This document shows, in pieces, positions 41,559 through 49,903 of a DNA stretch of 64,000 nucleotides. The notes under the pieces are model-generated. The model saw nothing but the letters and a program-made list of their open reading frames with translations, ran no database searches and was not told where the DNA came from. Both the position numbers and the translations under genes were made by a program. Within the stretch, counting starts at the first letter, position 1. Each line of letters opens with the position of its first letter. Origin of the DNA: Polaromonas sp. CF318. GTDB lineage: Bacteria > Pseudomonadota > Gammaproteobacteria > Burkholderiales > Burkholderiaceae_C. The stretch lies in the NCBI RefSeq assembly GCF_000282655.1, contig NZ_AKIV01000039.1, positions 1 to 64,000 of the forward strand, written 5' to 3'.

Positions 41559-42632
41559 ATGAACATCTCCCCACGATTCCCGTCCGCCCGCGCCGCCGCC
41601 GTGTCGCTTGCCGTTCTTGCCGACCTGGCCGGCTTGACTGGCGGTAACGCCATGGCCCAGACCAAGACGCTGTACATAGGCATGAACGGCGGCACCATGG
41701 AAAAAACCTATACCGAACATGTGTTCGGCGCCTTCGAGAAAGCCAACAACGTCAAGGTTGTGGTCGTGCCCGGCACCTCCTCGGACATCCTGGCCAAGGC
41801 CCAGGCCAACAAGGACAACCCGCAGATGCATGTGATGTTCCTGGACGACGGCATCATGTACCGCGCCATCGGCATGGGCCTGTGCGAAAAAATGCAGGCC
41901 AGCCCGGCACTGAACGACTTGTTCCCGACCGCGCGCTTCAAGGGCGACATGGCCGCCGGCGTCAACATCGGCATGACCGGCATCGCCTACAACAAGAAGA
42001 TGTTCACCGAAAAAGGCTGGACACCGCCCACCTCCTGGATGGACATGGCCAACCCCAAGTACAAGGGCAAGGTGGTGTTCCAGTCGCTGTCCTCGTCGAC
42101 CTTCGGCCTGCACGGCTTTTTGCTGTTCAACCGCATCCAGGGCGGCAACGACAAGAACGTGGAGCCCGGCTTCAAGGCCTGGCCCACCACCATAGGCCCG
42201 AATGTGCTGGAGTACATCCCGAGCTCGGCCAAGCTCGCTGAAATGGTGCAGACCGGCGAGGCCGCGATGTTCCCGCTCACGCCCACCGCCGTCGGCGTGC
42301 TCAAGGACAAGGGCTTGCCCGTGGAATACGTGCAGCCCAAGGAAGGCTCGGCCGTGCTGACCGTCGGTGAATGCGTGATCGCCAAGAACAGCGAACCCGC
42401 GCTGGCCCACAAGCTGGCCCAGTACCTGCTGTCGCCCGAGGCGCAGGCCGCCGCCCTCGAGCACGGCGACCAGATCCCGTCCAACCCCAAGACCAAGGCC
42501 AGCGGCAAGGCCGGCGCGCTGGTGGCGCAGATGAACGAGTACATGAAGACCGCGACCACGGTGGACTGGGACGCGATCAATGAAAACCGCCCGGCCTGGA
42601 ACGCGCGCTGGAACAAGACGGTCGAGCGCTGA
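41559..42632 (+). CDS. ABC transporter substrate-binding protein (PotD/family 1-like)
   Basis: About 357 residues with a Sec signal peptide ending GGNAMAQ. The mature part has the PotD-like pattern: TLYIGMNGGTMEKTYTEHVFGAFEKANNVKVVVVPGTSSDILAKAQANK, GVNIGMTGIAYNKKMFTEKGWTPPTSWMDMANPKYKGKV, and a C-terminal YLLSPEAQAAALEHGDQIPSNPKT. It is the last gene of the operon and is followed by a strong terminator. The ligand is probably a cationic or zwitterionic amine (polyamine, opine or betaine-like) given the linked amine dehydrogenase; this is inference. Confidence 0.88.
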   Translation: MNISPRFPSARAAAVSLAVLADLAGLTGGNAMAQTKTLYIGMNGGTMEKTYTEHVFGAFEKANNVKVVVVPGTSSDILAKAQANKDNPQMHVMFLDDGIMYRAIGMGLCEKMQASPALNDLFPTARFKGDMAAGVNIGMTGIAYNKKMFTEKGWTPPTSWMDMANPKYKGKVVFQSLSSSTFGLHGFLLFNRIQGGNDKNVEPGFKAWPTTIGPNVLEYIPSSAKLAEMVQTGEAAMFPLTPTAVGVLKDKGLPVEYVQPKEGSAVLTVGECVIAKNSEPALAHKLAQYLLSPEAQAAALEHGDQIPSNPKTKASGKAGALVAQMNEYMKTATTVDWDAINENRPAWNARWNKTVER

Positions 42633-42671
42633 GATTTTCCGCACCGGCCCGCATACTTCGCGGCCGGCCTG

Positions 42672-42708
42672 AAACCCGGAGCCGCTTCATGCGCTTCGGG
42701 TTTTTCTT
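42672..42708 (+). terminator. Intrinsic terminator of the ABC/oxidoreductase operon
   Basis: The 11-bp stem AAACCCGGAGC (42672-42682) / GCTTCGGGTTT (42693-42703) has one G-U pair and is followed by TTCTTTG. A second perfect hairpin, GGCGGCCTT-tg-AAGGCCGCC, follows at 42711-42730 and may add strength. It lies 40 bp after the binding-protein stop. Confidence 0.85.
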
Positions 42709-42843
42709 TGGGCGGCCTTTGAAGGCCGCCGGCGCGCGCTCATCGTGATCGAGCGGCATGGACCTTGTTGCCGCGATATCCCGCTTATGCAAGCCGCCGT
42801 ATATCCCTGGGCAACAAGCGCTCCTAGAATCGGACCCGGTCAG

Positions 42844-43671
42844 ATGGCGCCAACGACGGCGCCAACACGCCGACGGAGGCGCCAGCCGCTTATTGCCTTG
42901 TCCTATTTTTCTGCCCATACCCTGCTGAAGGCCGGAGTTTCCGAGCCCGTGGCGCGTAGCGTTGCTGCCCAGCTCGCTTTTCGAGGCTACGACACGCAGC
43001 AGGTCATTTGGGCCAGGGGCGCGGAAGTGCAGTCCTGGCAATTCATCATCTCGGGCCTGGTGGCGGCCACCACCCCGACGCAGGAGGAACGCTCGGTTCC
43101 CATCACCATCTATGGCGCCGACTCCTGGTTTGGCGAAAAGCCCATCCTCAACCGCATGTCGGCACGTTTCGAATATGTGTGCCTGTCGGAGACCCAGGTT
43201 CTGGTGATGCCGGTGGCCGTGTTCCAGAAACTTTTTGACACGGAACCCGGGTTCTCGCGCTACCTCGCGAAGCTGACCACCTGGCGCGCGCAAAGGAGCG
43301 CGGAAATGCTGACCTTGATGAAGCTAGGCAATCCCCCCTTGCGTGTAGTCATGGGCATCGCGCAATTCGCCGAGGCCCTGGCCTCCCGCTCGGAGCGGCC
43401 GCCCACGGTCGGCCTGGATGGCGGCATTGCCATTCCGGCCTCCCAGGCGGTCATTGCCCAGCTGTGCGGGGTTTCGCGGGCGGTGTTCTCCGAGTATGTG
43501 CAGCCGCTGGCGCTCGATGGCTGGCTGGCCATCCGCTATGGAAGCATCGAGCTGCTCTCCATCGCGACCTGGCAGCGCTTTTCCAGCGCCCGGCGCGCGC
43601 TGCCCACGGACCACATCAACCCGACGATGGCCGAACTGCTGGCGGAGCTGCATCGCGCCTCCGGCATGTAA
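42844..43671 (+). CDS. Crp/Fnr family transcriptional regulator
   Basis: About 275 residues. An N-terminal cyclic-nucleotide-binding-like beta-barrel (about 35-150: LAFRGYDTQQVIWARGAEVQSWQFIISGLVAATTP...GADSWFGEKPILN) joins by a long helix to a C-terminal winged HTH (IAIPASQAVIAQLCGVSRAVFSEYVQPLALDGWLAIRYGSIELLSIATWQRF). No Fnr-type Cys cluster is seen. ATG 42844 is a guess; in-frame ATGs also exist at 42745 and 42787. The gene sits alone between the terminated ABC operon and the convergent metal ATPase gene, so its targets are unknown. Confidence 0.78.
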   Translation: MAPTTAPTRRRRRQPLIALSYFSAHTLLKAGVSEPVARSVAAQLAFRGYDTQQVIWARGAEVQSWQFIISGLVAATTPTQEERSVPITIYGADSWFGEKPILNRMSARFEYVCLSETQVLVMPVAVFQKLFDTEPGFSRYLAKLTTWRAQRSAEMLTLMKLGNPPLRVVMGIAQFAEALASRSERPPTVGLDGGIAIPASQAVIAQLCGVSRAVFSEYVQPLALDGWLAIRYGSIELLSIATWQRFSSARRALPTDHINPTMAELLAELHRASGM

Positions 43672-43730
43672 ACACGGCTGTTGGGGGAAATGGCCCGAAG
43701 AATGCTCCCCGGCCCGTCTTTATGCGGCTC

Positions 43731-45980
43731 TCAAGGCCGTTGCCGGTGCCGGCGCAGCAGCCGTAAGCCGTTGCCCACCACCAGCAGGCTGGCGCCCATG
43801 TCGGCGAACACCGCCATCCACATCGTGGCCGTGCCGAAGACGGCCAGCACCAGGAAGACGCTTTTGATGCCCAGCGCCAGGCTGATGTTCTGCCACAGGA
43901 TGGCGTGCGTGCGTTGCGACAGGCGCACCGTTTCCGCCACGCGCTGCAGGTTGTCGTTCATGATGACCACGTCGGCCGCTTCCATGGCGGTGTCGGCCCC
44001 GGCCCCGCCCATGGCAAAACCGATGTCGGCCTGGGCCAGCGCGGGCGCGTCATTGATGCCGTCGCCCGCCATGCCGGTGGCGCCGTAGCGCTGCTGCATA
44101 TCGCGGATCGCGTCCAGCTTGGCCTCGGGCAGCAGGTCGCCGCGGGCGTCTTCAATGCCGGCCTGGGCCGCAATCGCGCGCGCCGTGGCGCTGTTGTCGC
44201 CGGTCAGCATCACGGGCGTGACACCCAGGGCCTTGAGGTCGGCAATCGCCTGGCGCGAGCTTTCCTTGAGGGTGTCGGCCACCGCGAACAAGGCCAGCAC
44301 ACGGCTTTCATCGGCCAGCAGGGTCACGGTGCGACCTTGCTGTTCGTGGCGGGCCAGTTCGGCTTCCAGCGCCACGCCGCACAAACCCATTTCATGGATC
44401 AGGCGGTGGTTGCCCATCACCAGGCGCATGCCGCCGGCCACACCCGAGGTGCCGCGGCCCGGCAGGGCCTTGAAGTCCTGTACCTCGATGGTCTCGCTCT
44501 TCAAGCCGGCCGCGATGGCTTTGGACACCGGGTGGTCGGAGCGCGCGGCCATGCCGGCGGCCAGCTGCGTGAGGTTCGCGGGGCCGGCGCTGCCCCAGGC
44601 GCGCCAGTCCACCAGCTGTGGTTTGCCTTCGGTGATGGTGCCGGTCTTGTCGAGCGCGACGGCCTTGAGCAGGCGCGCCTGCTCAAGATAGGTGCCGCCC
44701 TTGACCAGGATGCCGCGCCGCGCGGCGGCCGACAGGCCGCTGACCACGGTGACCGGTGTGGAAATCACCAGCGCGCAGGGGCAGGCGATCACCAGCAGCA
44801 CCAGTGCTTTGTAGAGCGACTCCTGCCAGCTGATGCCAGTGAGCAGCGGCATCAGCACGGCGACCGCGACAGCGATGGCAAACACCGCGGGTGTGTAAAC
44901 GGCTGCAAAGCGATCGACGAAACGTTGCGTGGGCGCGCGGCTACCCTGCGCCTGTTCGACGGCATGGATGATGCGCGACAGCGTGGTGTTGCCGGCCGCC
45001 GCGGTGACGCGGATGCTGATCTCGCCAGTTTCATTGATGGTGCCGGCGAACACCGCGTCGCTGGCCTCCTTGTCGACCGGAATGCTTTCGCCGGTGATGG
45101 GTGCCTGGTTGATGGCGCTGCTGCCCTGCGTGACGACACCGTCCAGCGGCACGCGCTCGCCGGGGCGTATGCGCAGCACAGCCTGCAGCGGCACGGCGGC
45201 CACCGGCGTGACGGCCCACGTGCCGTCCTCGCTTTGCATCAGCGCCTGTTCGGGCGCCATGTCCAGCAGGCCTTTGATGGCGTTGCGGGCGCGGTCCACG
45301 GCGCGGGCTTCGATCAGTTCGGCAATGGCATAGAGCGCCATCACCATGGCGGCTTCCGGCCACTGGCCTATCAGGAAGGCGCCGGTGACGGCCACAGCCA
45401 TCAGCGCGTTGATGTTGAGCTTGCCGCGCAGCAGGGCGGCCAGGCCTTTTTGGTAAGTGTCCAGGCCGGCCAGGGCAATGGCCAGGGCCGCCACTGCCAT
45501 GCCGGCGACTTTCCAGGCCAGCAGGTCCGGGGCAAAAAAGGACAGGGCCTCGGCGCCCGCGGCCAGCACCAGCGCCGCGACCAGCCGGGTGGCACCGCCA
45601 AAACTGCTGCCGTGGCTGTGGTCATGGCTGTGGTCGTGCCCCTCATGACCATGCCCTTGCGGGATGGCGGTCTCGGCCGGCTGCGGGTCAAAACCGGCTT
45701 TGCGGATCGCGTCCAGGGCAGGCGCGTAGGCTTCCTCGCCGGCGTCTATGCGCAGCGTGCGCGCGCCCAGCTGGAAGCCCAGCGAGCGTATGCCGGCGAT
45801 GGGCTCCAGCGCGCGGCGTATGTCCGATTCCTCGGCGCTGCAATCCATGGTGGCGATGCGAAATGTCCGCCCCGCGGCGCCGGTTGTTACAGGTGTTGGC
45901 GTGTGTACGCCGTGCGCGCCGCCGCAGCAGTTGCCGGTAGGGGCATCCAGGGTGGAAACAAGGTGTTTTTCAGATTTCAT
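43731..45980 (-). CDS. Heavy-metal P-type ATPase (CadA/ZntA/PbrA type)
   Basis: About 749 residues of P1B-type efflux pump. The N-terminal HMA domain has the single-Cys form IATMDCSAEESDIRRAL rather than CxxC. A His-rich linker (HGHEGHDHSHDHSH, about residue 110) follows. Core motifs are PITGESIPVDKE (actuator), the metal-binding CPC in VIACPCALVIS, phosphorylation DKTGTITEGK, the HP motif SDHPVSKAI, and MAGDGINDAPALAQAD. CPC plus the CadR/PbrR-like activator point to Zn/Cd/Pb export. It is divergent from the MerR gene; the shared promoter carries a MerR-type dyad. Confidence 0.93.
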   Translation of the reverse strand: MKSEKHLVSTLDAPTGNCCGGAHGVHTPTPVTTGAAGRTFRIATMDCSAEESDIRRALEPIAGIRSLGFQLGARTLRIDAGEEAYAPALDAIRKAGFDPQPAETAIPQGHGHEGHDHSHDHSHGSSFGGATRLVAALVLAAGAEALSFFAPDLLAWKVAGMAVAALAIALAGLDTYQKGLAALLRGKLNINALMAVAVTGAFLIGQWPEAAMVMALYAIAELIEARAVDRARNAIKGLLDMAPEQALMQSEDGTWAVTPVAAVPLQAVLRIRPGERVPLDGVVTQGSSAINQAPITGESIPVDKEASDAVFAGTINETGEISIRVTAAAGNTTLSRIIHAVEQAQGSRAPTQRFVDRFAAVYTPAVFAIAVAVAVLMPLLTGISWQESLYKALVLLVIACPCALVISTPVTVVSGLSAAARRGILVKGGTYLEQARLLKAVALDKTGTITEGKPQLVDWRAWGSAGPANLTQLAAGMAARSDHPVSKAIAAGLKSETIEVQDFKALPGRGTSGVAGGMRLVMGNHRLIHEMGLCGVALEAELARHEQQGRTVTLLADESRVLALFAVADTLKESSRQAIADLKALGVTPVMLTGDNSATARAIAAQAGIEDARGDLLPEAKLDAIRDMQQRYGATGMAGDGINDAPALAQADIGFAMGGAGADTAMEAADVVIMNDNLQRVAETVRLSQRTHAILWQNISLALGIKSVFLVLAVFGTATMWMAVFADMGASLLVVGNGLRLLRRHRQRP

Positions 45981-45986
45981 GGCTTA

Positions 45987-46017
45987 ATTGGAAACCCTGT
46001 AGCGGCCTTAGAGTCAA
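45987..46017 (-). promoter_or_regulatory. MerR-type promoter/operator of the metal ATPase
   Basis: On the - strand, -35 TTGACT (46017-46012) and -10 TCCAAT (45992-45987) are separated by 19 bp, the stretched spacing that MerR activators untwist. The spacer contains a dyad with arms ACCCTGTAG and CTTAGAGT (45994-46014), close to the CadR/PbrR/ZntR operator form. The MerR protein encoded at 46060 is the expected ligand. Confidence 0.78.
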
Positions 46018-46059
46018 GTGACCCTGATGCCGTGTGGGACGGTATTGAAGGAGGTCGCC

Positions 46060-46569
46060 ATGAAAATCGGAGAACTGGCCAAAACCGCGCAAACCCAGAC
46101 GGAAACGATACGCTACTACGAGCGTGAGGGCTTGTTGCCCGAAGCGGCGCGCACCGGCTCGAATTACCGCATTTACGACGAAAGCCATGTGCAGCGCCTG
46201 GCCTTCATACGCCACTGCCGCTCGCTGGACATGACGCTGGCCGAAATCCGCACGCTGCTGAACTTCAAGGACGCACCGGCCGGCAGCTGCACCGACGTCA
46301 ACACCTTGCTCGATGAGCACATCCACCACGTCGCCACGCGCATACGCGAGCTCAAGGCGCTGGAAAAAGACCTCAAGCTGCTGCGCGAACAATGCGCCAG
46401 CGGCCAGGCCGCCGGCGACTGCGGCATCCTCAGCGGCCTGGAAAAAGCCGCGCTGCAGCAAAGCCGGAACCGCACACCGGCCGAACGCGGCCATGCGGCG
46501 CACATCCACGGCGCGCACCCGCAGGTGGGAGCCCCGGCCGGCGGCAAGGCGGGCGGCCCACACAAGTGA
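46060..46569 (+). CDS. MerR family metal-responsive regulator (CadR/PbrR-like)
   Basis: About 169 residues. The N-terminal MerR HTH (MKIGELAKTAQTQTETIRYYEREGLLPEAARTGSNYRIYDESHVQRLAFIRHCRSLDMTLAEIRTLL) is followed by a dimer helix and metal-site Cys residues in the CadR/PbrR pattern (SCTDVNTLLDEH, REQCASGQAAGDCGIL). The tail is His-rich (HAAHIHGAHPQ), also seen in CadR. ATG 46060 is fixed by AAGGAGG at 46048-46054. It is divergent from, and probably activates, the P-type ATPase gene in response to Cd/Pb/Zn. Confidence 0.92.
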   Translation: MKIGELAKTAQTQTETIRYYEREGLLPEAARTGSNYRIYDESHVQRLAFIRHCRSLDMTLAEIRTLLNFKDAPAGSCTDVNTLLDEHIHHVATRIRELKALEKDLKLLREQCASGQAAGDCGILSGLEKAALQQSRNRTPAERGHAAHIHGAHPQVGAPAGGKAGGPHK

Positions 46570-46651
46570 CCCGGTGAGGAAAACCGGCCTTTGGTATTTT
46601 TACAAAGCGCTTGCTTGCTAAAAATAACGGATTTTGCTATGGTCCGTCCTT

Positions 46652-47371
46652 ATGGACAAACCCGCCGCGCGTTCGCGTACCGCCGCACGCGCCCCTCGCC
46701 CCTCAAAAACGCCCGCCGCCGCCGCTGAAAAACGCCCGCGCGGCCGCCCGCGCAAGACCCTGGACGAGCGCGACGACGGCAACCGCCGCCTCGAACTCAT
46801 CACGGCCGCCGCCCGGTTGTTCCGCAAAAAAGGCTTTGACGCCACCAGCACGCGTGACATCGCGGCCGCCGTCGGCATGCACAGCGGCTCGCCCTTCTAC
46901 CACTTCAAAAGCAAGGGCGCGCTGCTCCATGCGGTGATGGAGGAGGGCATGCGCTCGGCCCTGCAGCGCCAGGCCCAGGCGCTGCAATCGGCCGGGCTTC
47001 CCGACGGCGACGCCCCCGCGTTGCTGCGGCTGCTGGTGCGCAACCACTTCGGCGTGCTGCTGGGCCCCGGCAGCGATTTCATCCCGGTGATGCTCTATGA
47101 GTCGCGTTCCATCACGGCCCGCCAGCGCGCCGTGCTGACCAAGCTGCAAGGCGACTATGAAGCCGTCTGGGAGCCCGTGCTCCAGGCGCTGGCGCGGGCG
47201 GGGCAGCTCAAGGGCCCGGTGAAGCTGGCGCGCCTCTTGATGTTCGGCGCGCTCAACTGGTCGGTGCAGTGGTTTGACGCCAGGCAGTCCGCCACGCTGG
47301 ACGACCTCACCGACGCGGCCATGGCGCTTTTTATCCACGCTCCCGCGCAGGGAAAATCTTCAAAGGCTTAG
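46652..47371 (+). CDS. TetR family regulator with AT-hook-like N-terminus
   Basis: About 239 residues. A basic, Ala/Pro-rich N-terminal 35 residues ends in KRPRGRPRKT, an AT-hook-like motif. The TetR HTH follows (LELITAAARLFRKKGFDATSTRDIAAAVGMHSGSPFYHFKSKGALLHAVMEEG), then a TetR_C domain. The ATG at 46652 (MDKPAARS) is chosen over 46634. The gene is 2 bp upstream of the AtuB-like SDR gene on the same strand, so it is probably the local repressor of the operon 47374-55646, matching the role of AtuR. It may contact DNA in both grooves. Confidence 0.87.
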   Translation: MDKPAARSRTAARAPRPSKTPAAAAEKRPRGRPRKTLDERDDGNRRLELITAAARLFRKKGFDATSTRDIAAAVGMHSGSPFYHFKSKGALLHAVMEEGMRSALQRQAQALQSAGLPDGDAPALLRLLVRNHFGVLLGPGSDFIPVMLYESRSITARQRAVLTKLQGDYEAVWEPVLQALARAGQLKGPVKLARLLMFGALNWSVQWFDARQSATLDDLTDAAMALFIHAPAQGKSSKA

Positions 47372-47373
47372 GC

Positions 47374-48258
47374 ATGGGCTACCAATCCGTTTTCCGGCCG
47401 GGCCTGTTTGCCGGCCAGGTCATCGTCGTCACCGGCGGCGGTTCGGGCATAGGGCGCTGCATCGCGCACGAACTCGCCGCGCTGGGCGCGCATGTGGTGT
47501 TGATAGGCCGAAAAATAGACAAGCTGCACGGCGTGGCCGGCGAAATCGTGGCGCAGGGCGGGCGGGTCAGCTTCCACCCCTGCGACATACGCCAGGAAGA
47601 AGCCGTCAGGACCTGCATCACCGCCATCGTGGCGGCCCAGGGCCGCATCGACGGCCTGGTCAACAACGCCGGCGGCCAGTACATCACGCCGCTGGAAGCC
47701 ATCAGCGCCAAGGGCTGGGAAGCCGTCATCAGCACCAACCTCACGGGCGGTTTCCTGATGGCGCGCGAATGCTATGTGCAGGCCATGCGGGACAAGGGCG
47801 GCAGCATCGTCAACATCGTGGCCGACATGTGGGGTTCCATGCCCAGCATGGGCCACAGCGGCGCGGCGCGCGCCGGCATGGTGAGCTTCACCGAAACCGC
47901 CGCCGCCGAATGGGCCAAAAGCGGCGTGCGCGTGAACGCGGTGGCGCCGGGCTATATCGCCTCCAGCGGCATGGACCACTACCCGCCCGAGGCCGGCCCC
48001 ATGCTGCGCGAGATGCGAAACACCGTGCCGCTGGGCCGCTTTGGCACCGAAAGCGAAACCTCGGCGGCCGTGGTGTTTTTGCTTAGCAAGGCCGCCAGTT
48101 TCATCAGCGGCACGACGCTGCGCGTGGACGGTGCCAGGCCGCAGGTGCGCATGGGCTGGCCTATGCGGCAGCCCGGTGCCGAGGCCTTGCAGCGGGACGC
48201 CATCAAGGCTTTTGAGGGCTTTCACCTGGCCGAAACGCCGAAAGTGTTCCAGTCATGA
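47374..48258 (+). CDS. SDR family oxidoreductase (AtuB / PECR-like)
   Basis: About 294 residues. SDR cofactor motif VIVVTGGGSGIGRCIAHEL and NNAGGQY are present. The usual YxxxK site is replaced by HSGAARAGM, as in peroxisomal trans-2-enoyl-CoA reductase (PECR) relatives. The C-terminal SFISGTTLRVDGARP fits SDRs. It is the first enzyme gene of an operon whose order (SDR, carboxyltransferase, acyl-CoA dehydrogenase, enoyl-CoA hydratase, biotin carboxylase) equals atuBCDEF. The following gene overlaps it by 4 bp. It may oxidise a terpenoid alcohol/aldehyde or act on an enoyl-CoA; which one is open. Confidence 0.78.
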   Translation: MGYQSVFRPGLFAGQVIVVTGGGSGIGRCIAHELAALGAHVVLIGRKIDKLHGVAGEIVAQGGRVSFHPCDIRQEEAVRTCITAIVAAQGRIDGLVNNAGGQYITPLEAISAKGWEAVISTNLTGGFLMARECYVQAMRDKGGSIVNIVADMWGSMPSMGHSGAARAGMVSFTETAAAEWAKSGVRVNAVAPGYIASSGMDHYPPEAGPMLREMRNTVPLGRFGTESETSAAVVFLLSKAASFISGTTLRVDGARPQVRMGWPMRQPGAEALQRDAIKAFEGFHLAETPKVFQS

Positions 48259-49868
48259 CACTGTTCCGGTCGGCCTGGAGTGCGCAGTCGCCGCAGGCCT
48301 TGCAGCGGCGTGAAGCCATGCTCGCGCGCATAGACGCGCTGCGCGCGCTGGAAGAGCGCAGCGCCGCCGCCTCGGCCAGATCGCGGCCCGCCTTCGACAA
48401 GCGCGGCCAGCTTTTGCCGCGCGAGCGCGTGGCGCTGCTGCTGGACGCCGGCGCGCCCTGGTTGCCGCTGTGCTCGCTCGCCGGTTATCTGCAGGACAGC
48501 AAGGACGCCGACCAGTCGGTGCCGGGCGGCGGCGTGGTGGCCGGCATCGGTTTTGTCAGCGGTGTGCGCTGCATGGTGGTGGCCAGCGACTCGGGCATAG
48601 AGGCCGGCGCCGTGCAGGCCATGGGCCTGGAAAAAATCCTGCGTGTTCAGGAGATCGCCCTGCAGGGCAAGCTGCCCTTTGTCCACCTGGTGGAAAGCGC
48701 GGGCGCCAACCTCATGCGCTACCGGGTCGAGGGTTTTGTGCAGGGCGGTGCGCTGTTTCGCAACCTGGCGCGCCTGTCGGCGGCCGGCATTCCCGTCATC
48801 ACCGTGCAGCACGGCTCGGGCACGGCCGGCGGCGCCTACATGCCGGGCCTGAGCGACGTCGTCATCATGGTGCGCAACCGTTCGCGCGCTTTCCTGGCCG
48901 GCCCGCCGCTGCTGATGGCCGCCACCGGCGAAGTGGCGACAGAGGAGGAGCTGGGCGGCGCGCTGATGCACAGCGCCGTGTCCGGCCTGGGCGAGCAACT
49001 CGCCGGGGATGACCGCGAGGCGCTGGGCCTGGCGCGCGAAGTCGTGGCGCGCACCGGGTGGGCGCAGGCCGCCGCCAGGGACAGGGCGCAAGACCCGCTG
49101 TACCCGGCGGAAGAATTGCTGGGCCTGGTGCCGGACGACTTGCGCCAGCCGCTGGACATGCATGAGGTGATCGCGCGGCTGGTCGACGGCTCGGATTTTT
49201 TGCCTTTCAAGGCGCTTTACGGCGCGGCCACGGTCTGTGTGCAGGCTTGCATAAACGGGCATGCCGTCGGCATCCTCAGCAACAACGGCCCGATCGACGT
49301 GGCCGGCGCCAACAAGGCCGCGCATTTCATCCAGCTGATGTGCCAGCTGGGCCACCCCATCCTCTACCTGCAGAACACCACAGGCTATATGGTGGGCAAG
49401 GAAAGCGAGCAGGCCGGCATGATCAAGCACGGCTCCAAGATGATCCAGGCCGTCGCCAACGCCACGGTGCCGCAGATCACCCTCCAGTGCGGCGCCTCCT
49501 TCGGCGCGGGCAACTACGGCATGTGCGGCCGCGGCTACGCGCCGCGTTTTCTCTTCAGCTGGCCTGGCGCCAAAACGGCCGTGATGGGCGGCGAGCAGGC
49601 CGCGCGCACCATGCAGATCGTCAGCGAGGCGGCGATGGCGCGCAAGGGCATCGCAGCCGACCCGGCCCAGTCGCAGGCCCAGTACGACAAGATCGTCGCC
49701 ATGTTCGAGGCCCAGGCCGATGTGTTCTACACCTCGGGCCTGGTGCTGGATGACGGCGTGATAGACCCGCGAGACACGCGCGCCGTGCTGGCGCAATGCC
49801 TGGACATCTGCGCCCAGGCCGAGGCGCGGCAGCCCAGGCCCATGCAGTTCGGCGTGGCGCGCATGTAA
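48255..49868 (+). CDS. atuC: Acyl-CoA carboxylase beta subunit (geranyl-CoA carboxylase type, AtuC-like)
   Basis: About 537 residues with two crotonase-fold carboxyltransferase halves (LPFVHLVESAGANLMR, SGTAGGAYMPGLSD, AGPPLLMAATGEVATEEELGGALMH; then HFIQLMCQLGHPILYLQNTTGYMVGKESEQAGMIKHGSKMIQA, FGAGNYGMCGRGYAPRFLFSWP). In methylcrotonyl-CoA carboxylases the region after the first half reads HFGRIFFNQA; here it is QGGALFRNLA, so Gly stands where MCC has Phe. As I recall, that Phe-to-Gly change marks geranyl-CoA carboxylases with room for a longer acyl chain. It works with the biotin carboxylase subunit encoded at 51875. Confidence 0.8.
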   Translation: MTLFRSAWSAQSPQALQRREAMLARIDALRALEERSAAASARSRPAFDKRGQLLPRERVALLLDAGAPWLPLCSLAGYLQDSKDADQSVPGGGVVAGIGFVSGVRCMVVASDSGIEAGAVQAMGLEKILRVQEIALQGKLPFVHLVESAGANLMRYRVEGFVQGGALFRNLARLSAAGIPVITVQHGSGTAGGAYMPGLSDVVIMVRNRSRAFLAGPPLLMAATGEVATEEELGGALMHSAVSGLGEQLAGDDREALGLAREVVARTGWAQAAARDRAQDPLYPAEELLGLVPDDLRQPLDMHEVIARLVDGSDFLPFKALYGAATVCVQACINGHAVGILSNNGPIDVAGANKAAHFIQLMCQLGHPILYLQNTTGYMVGKESEQAGMIKHGSKMIQAVANATVPQITLQCGASFGAGNYGMCGRGYAPRFLFSWPGAKTAVMGGEQAARTMQIVSEAAMARKGIAADPAQSQAQYDKIVAMFEAQADVFYTSGLVLDDGVIDPRDTRAVLAQCLDICAQAEARQPRPMQFGVARM

Positions 49869-49903
49869 GGCGCGCGAAACAAAAAAAGAAACGGAGACAA
49901 AAG

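Noticed and set aside
39876..42644. A 922-codon open frame on the - strand across three oxidoreductase/binding-protein genes
   Set aside because: The + strand genes are unambiguous with 4-bp overlaps and family motifs; the antisense frame spans several genes and has no domain.
43905..46127. A 740-codon open frame opposite the P-type ATPase gene
   Set aside because: All P-type ATPase motifs are in the - strand frame; the antisense product is low-complexity.
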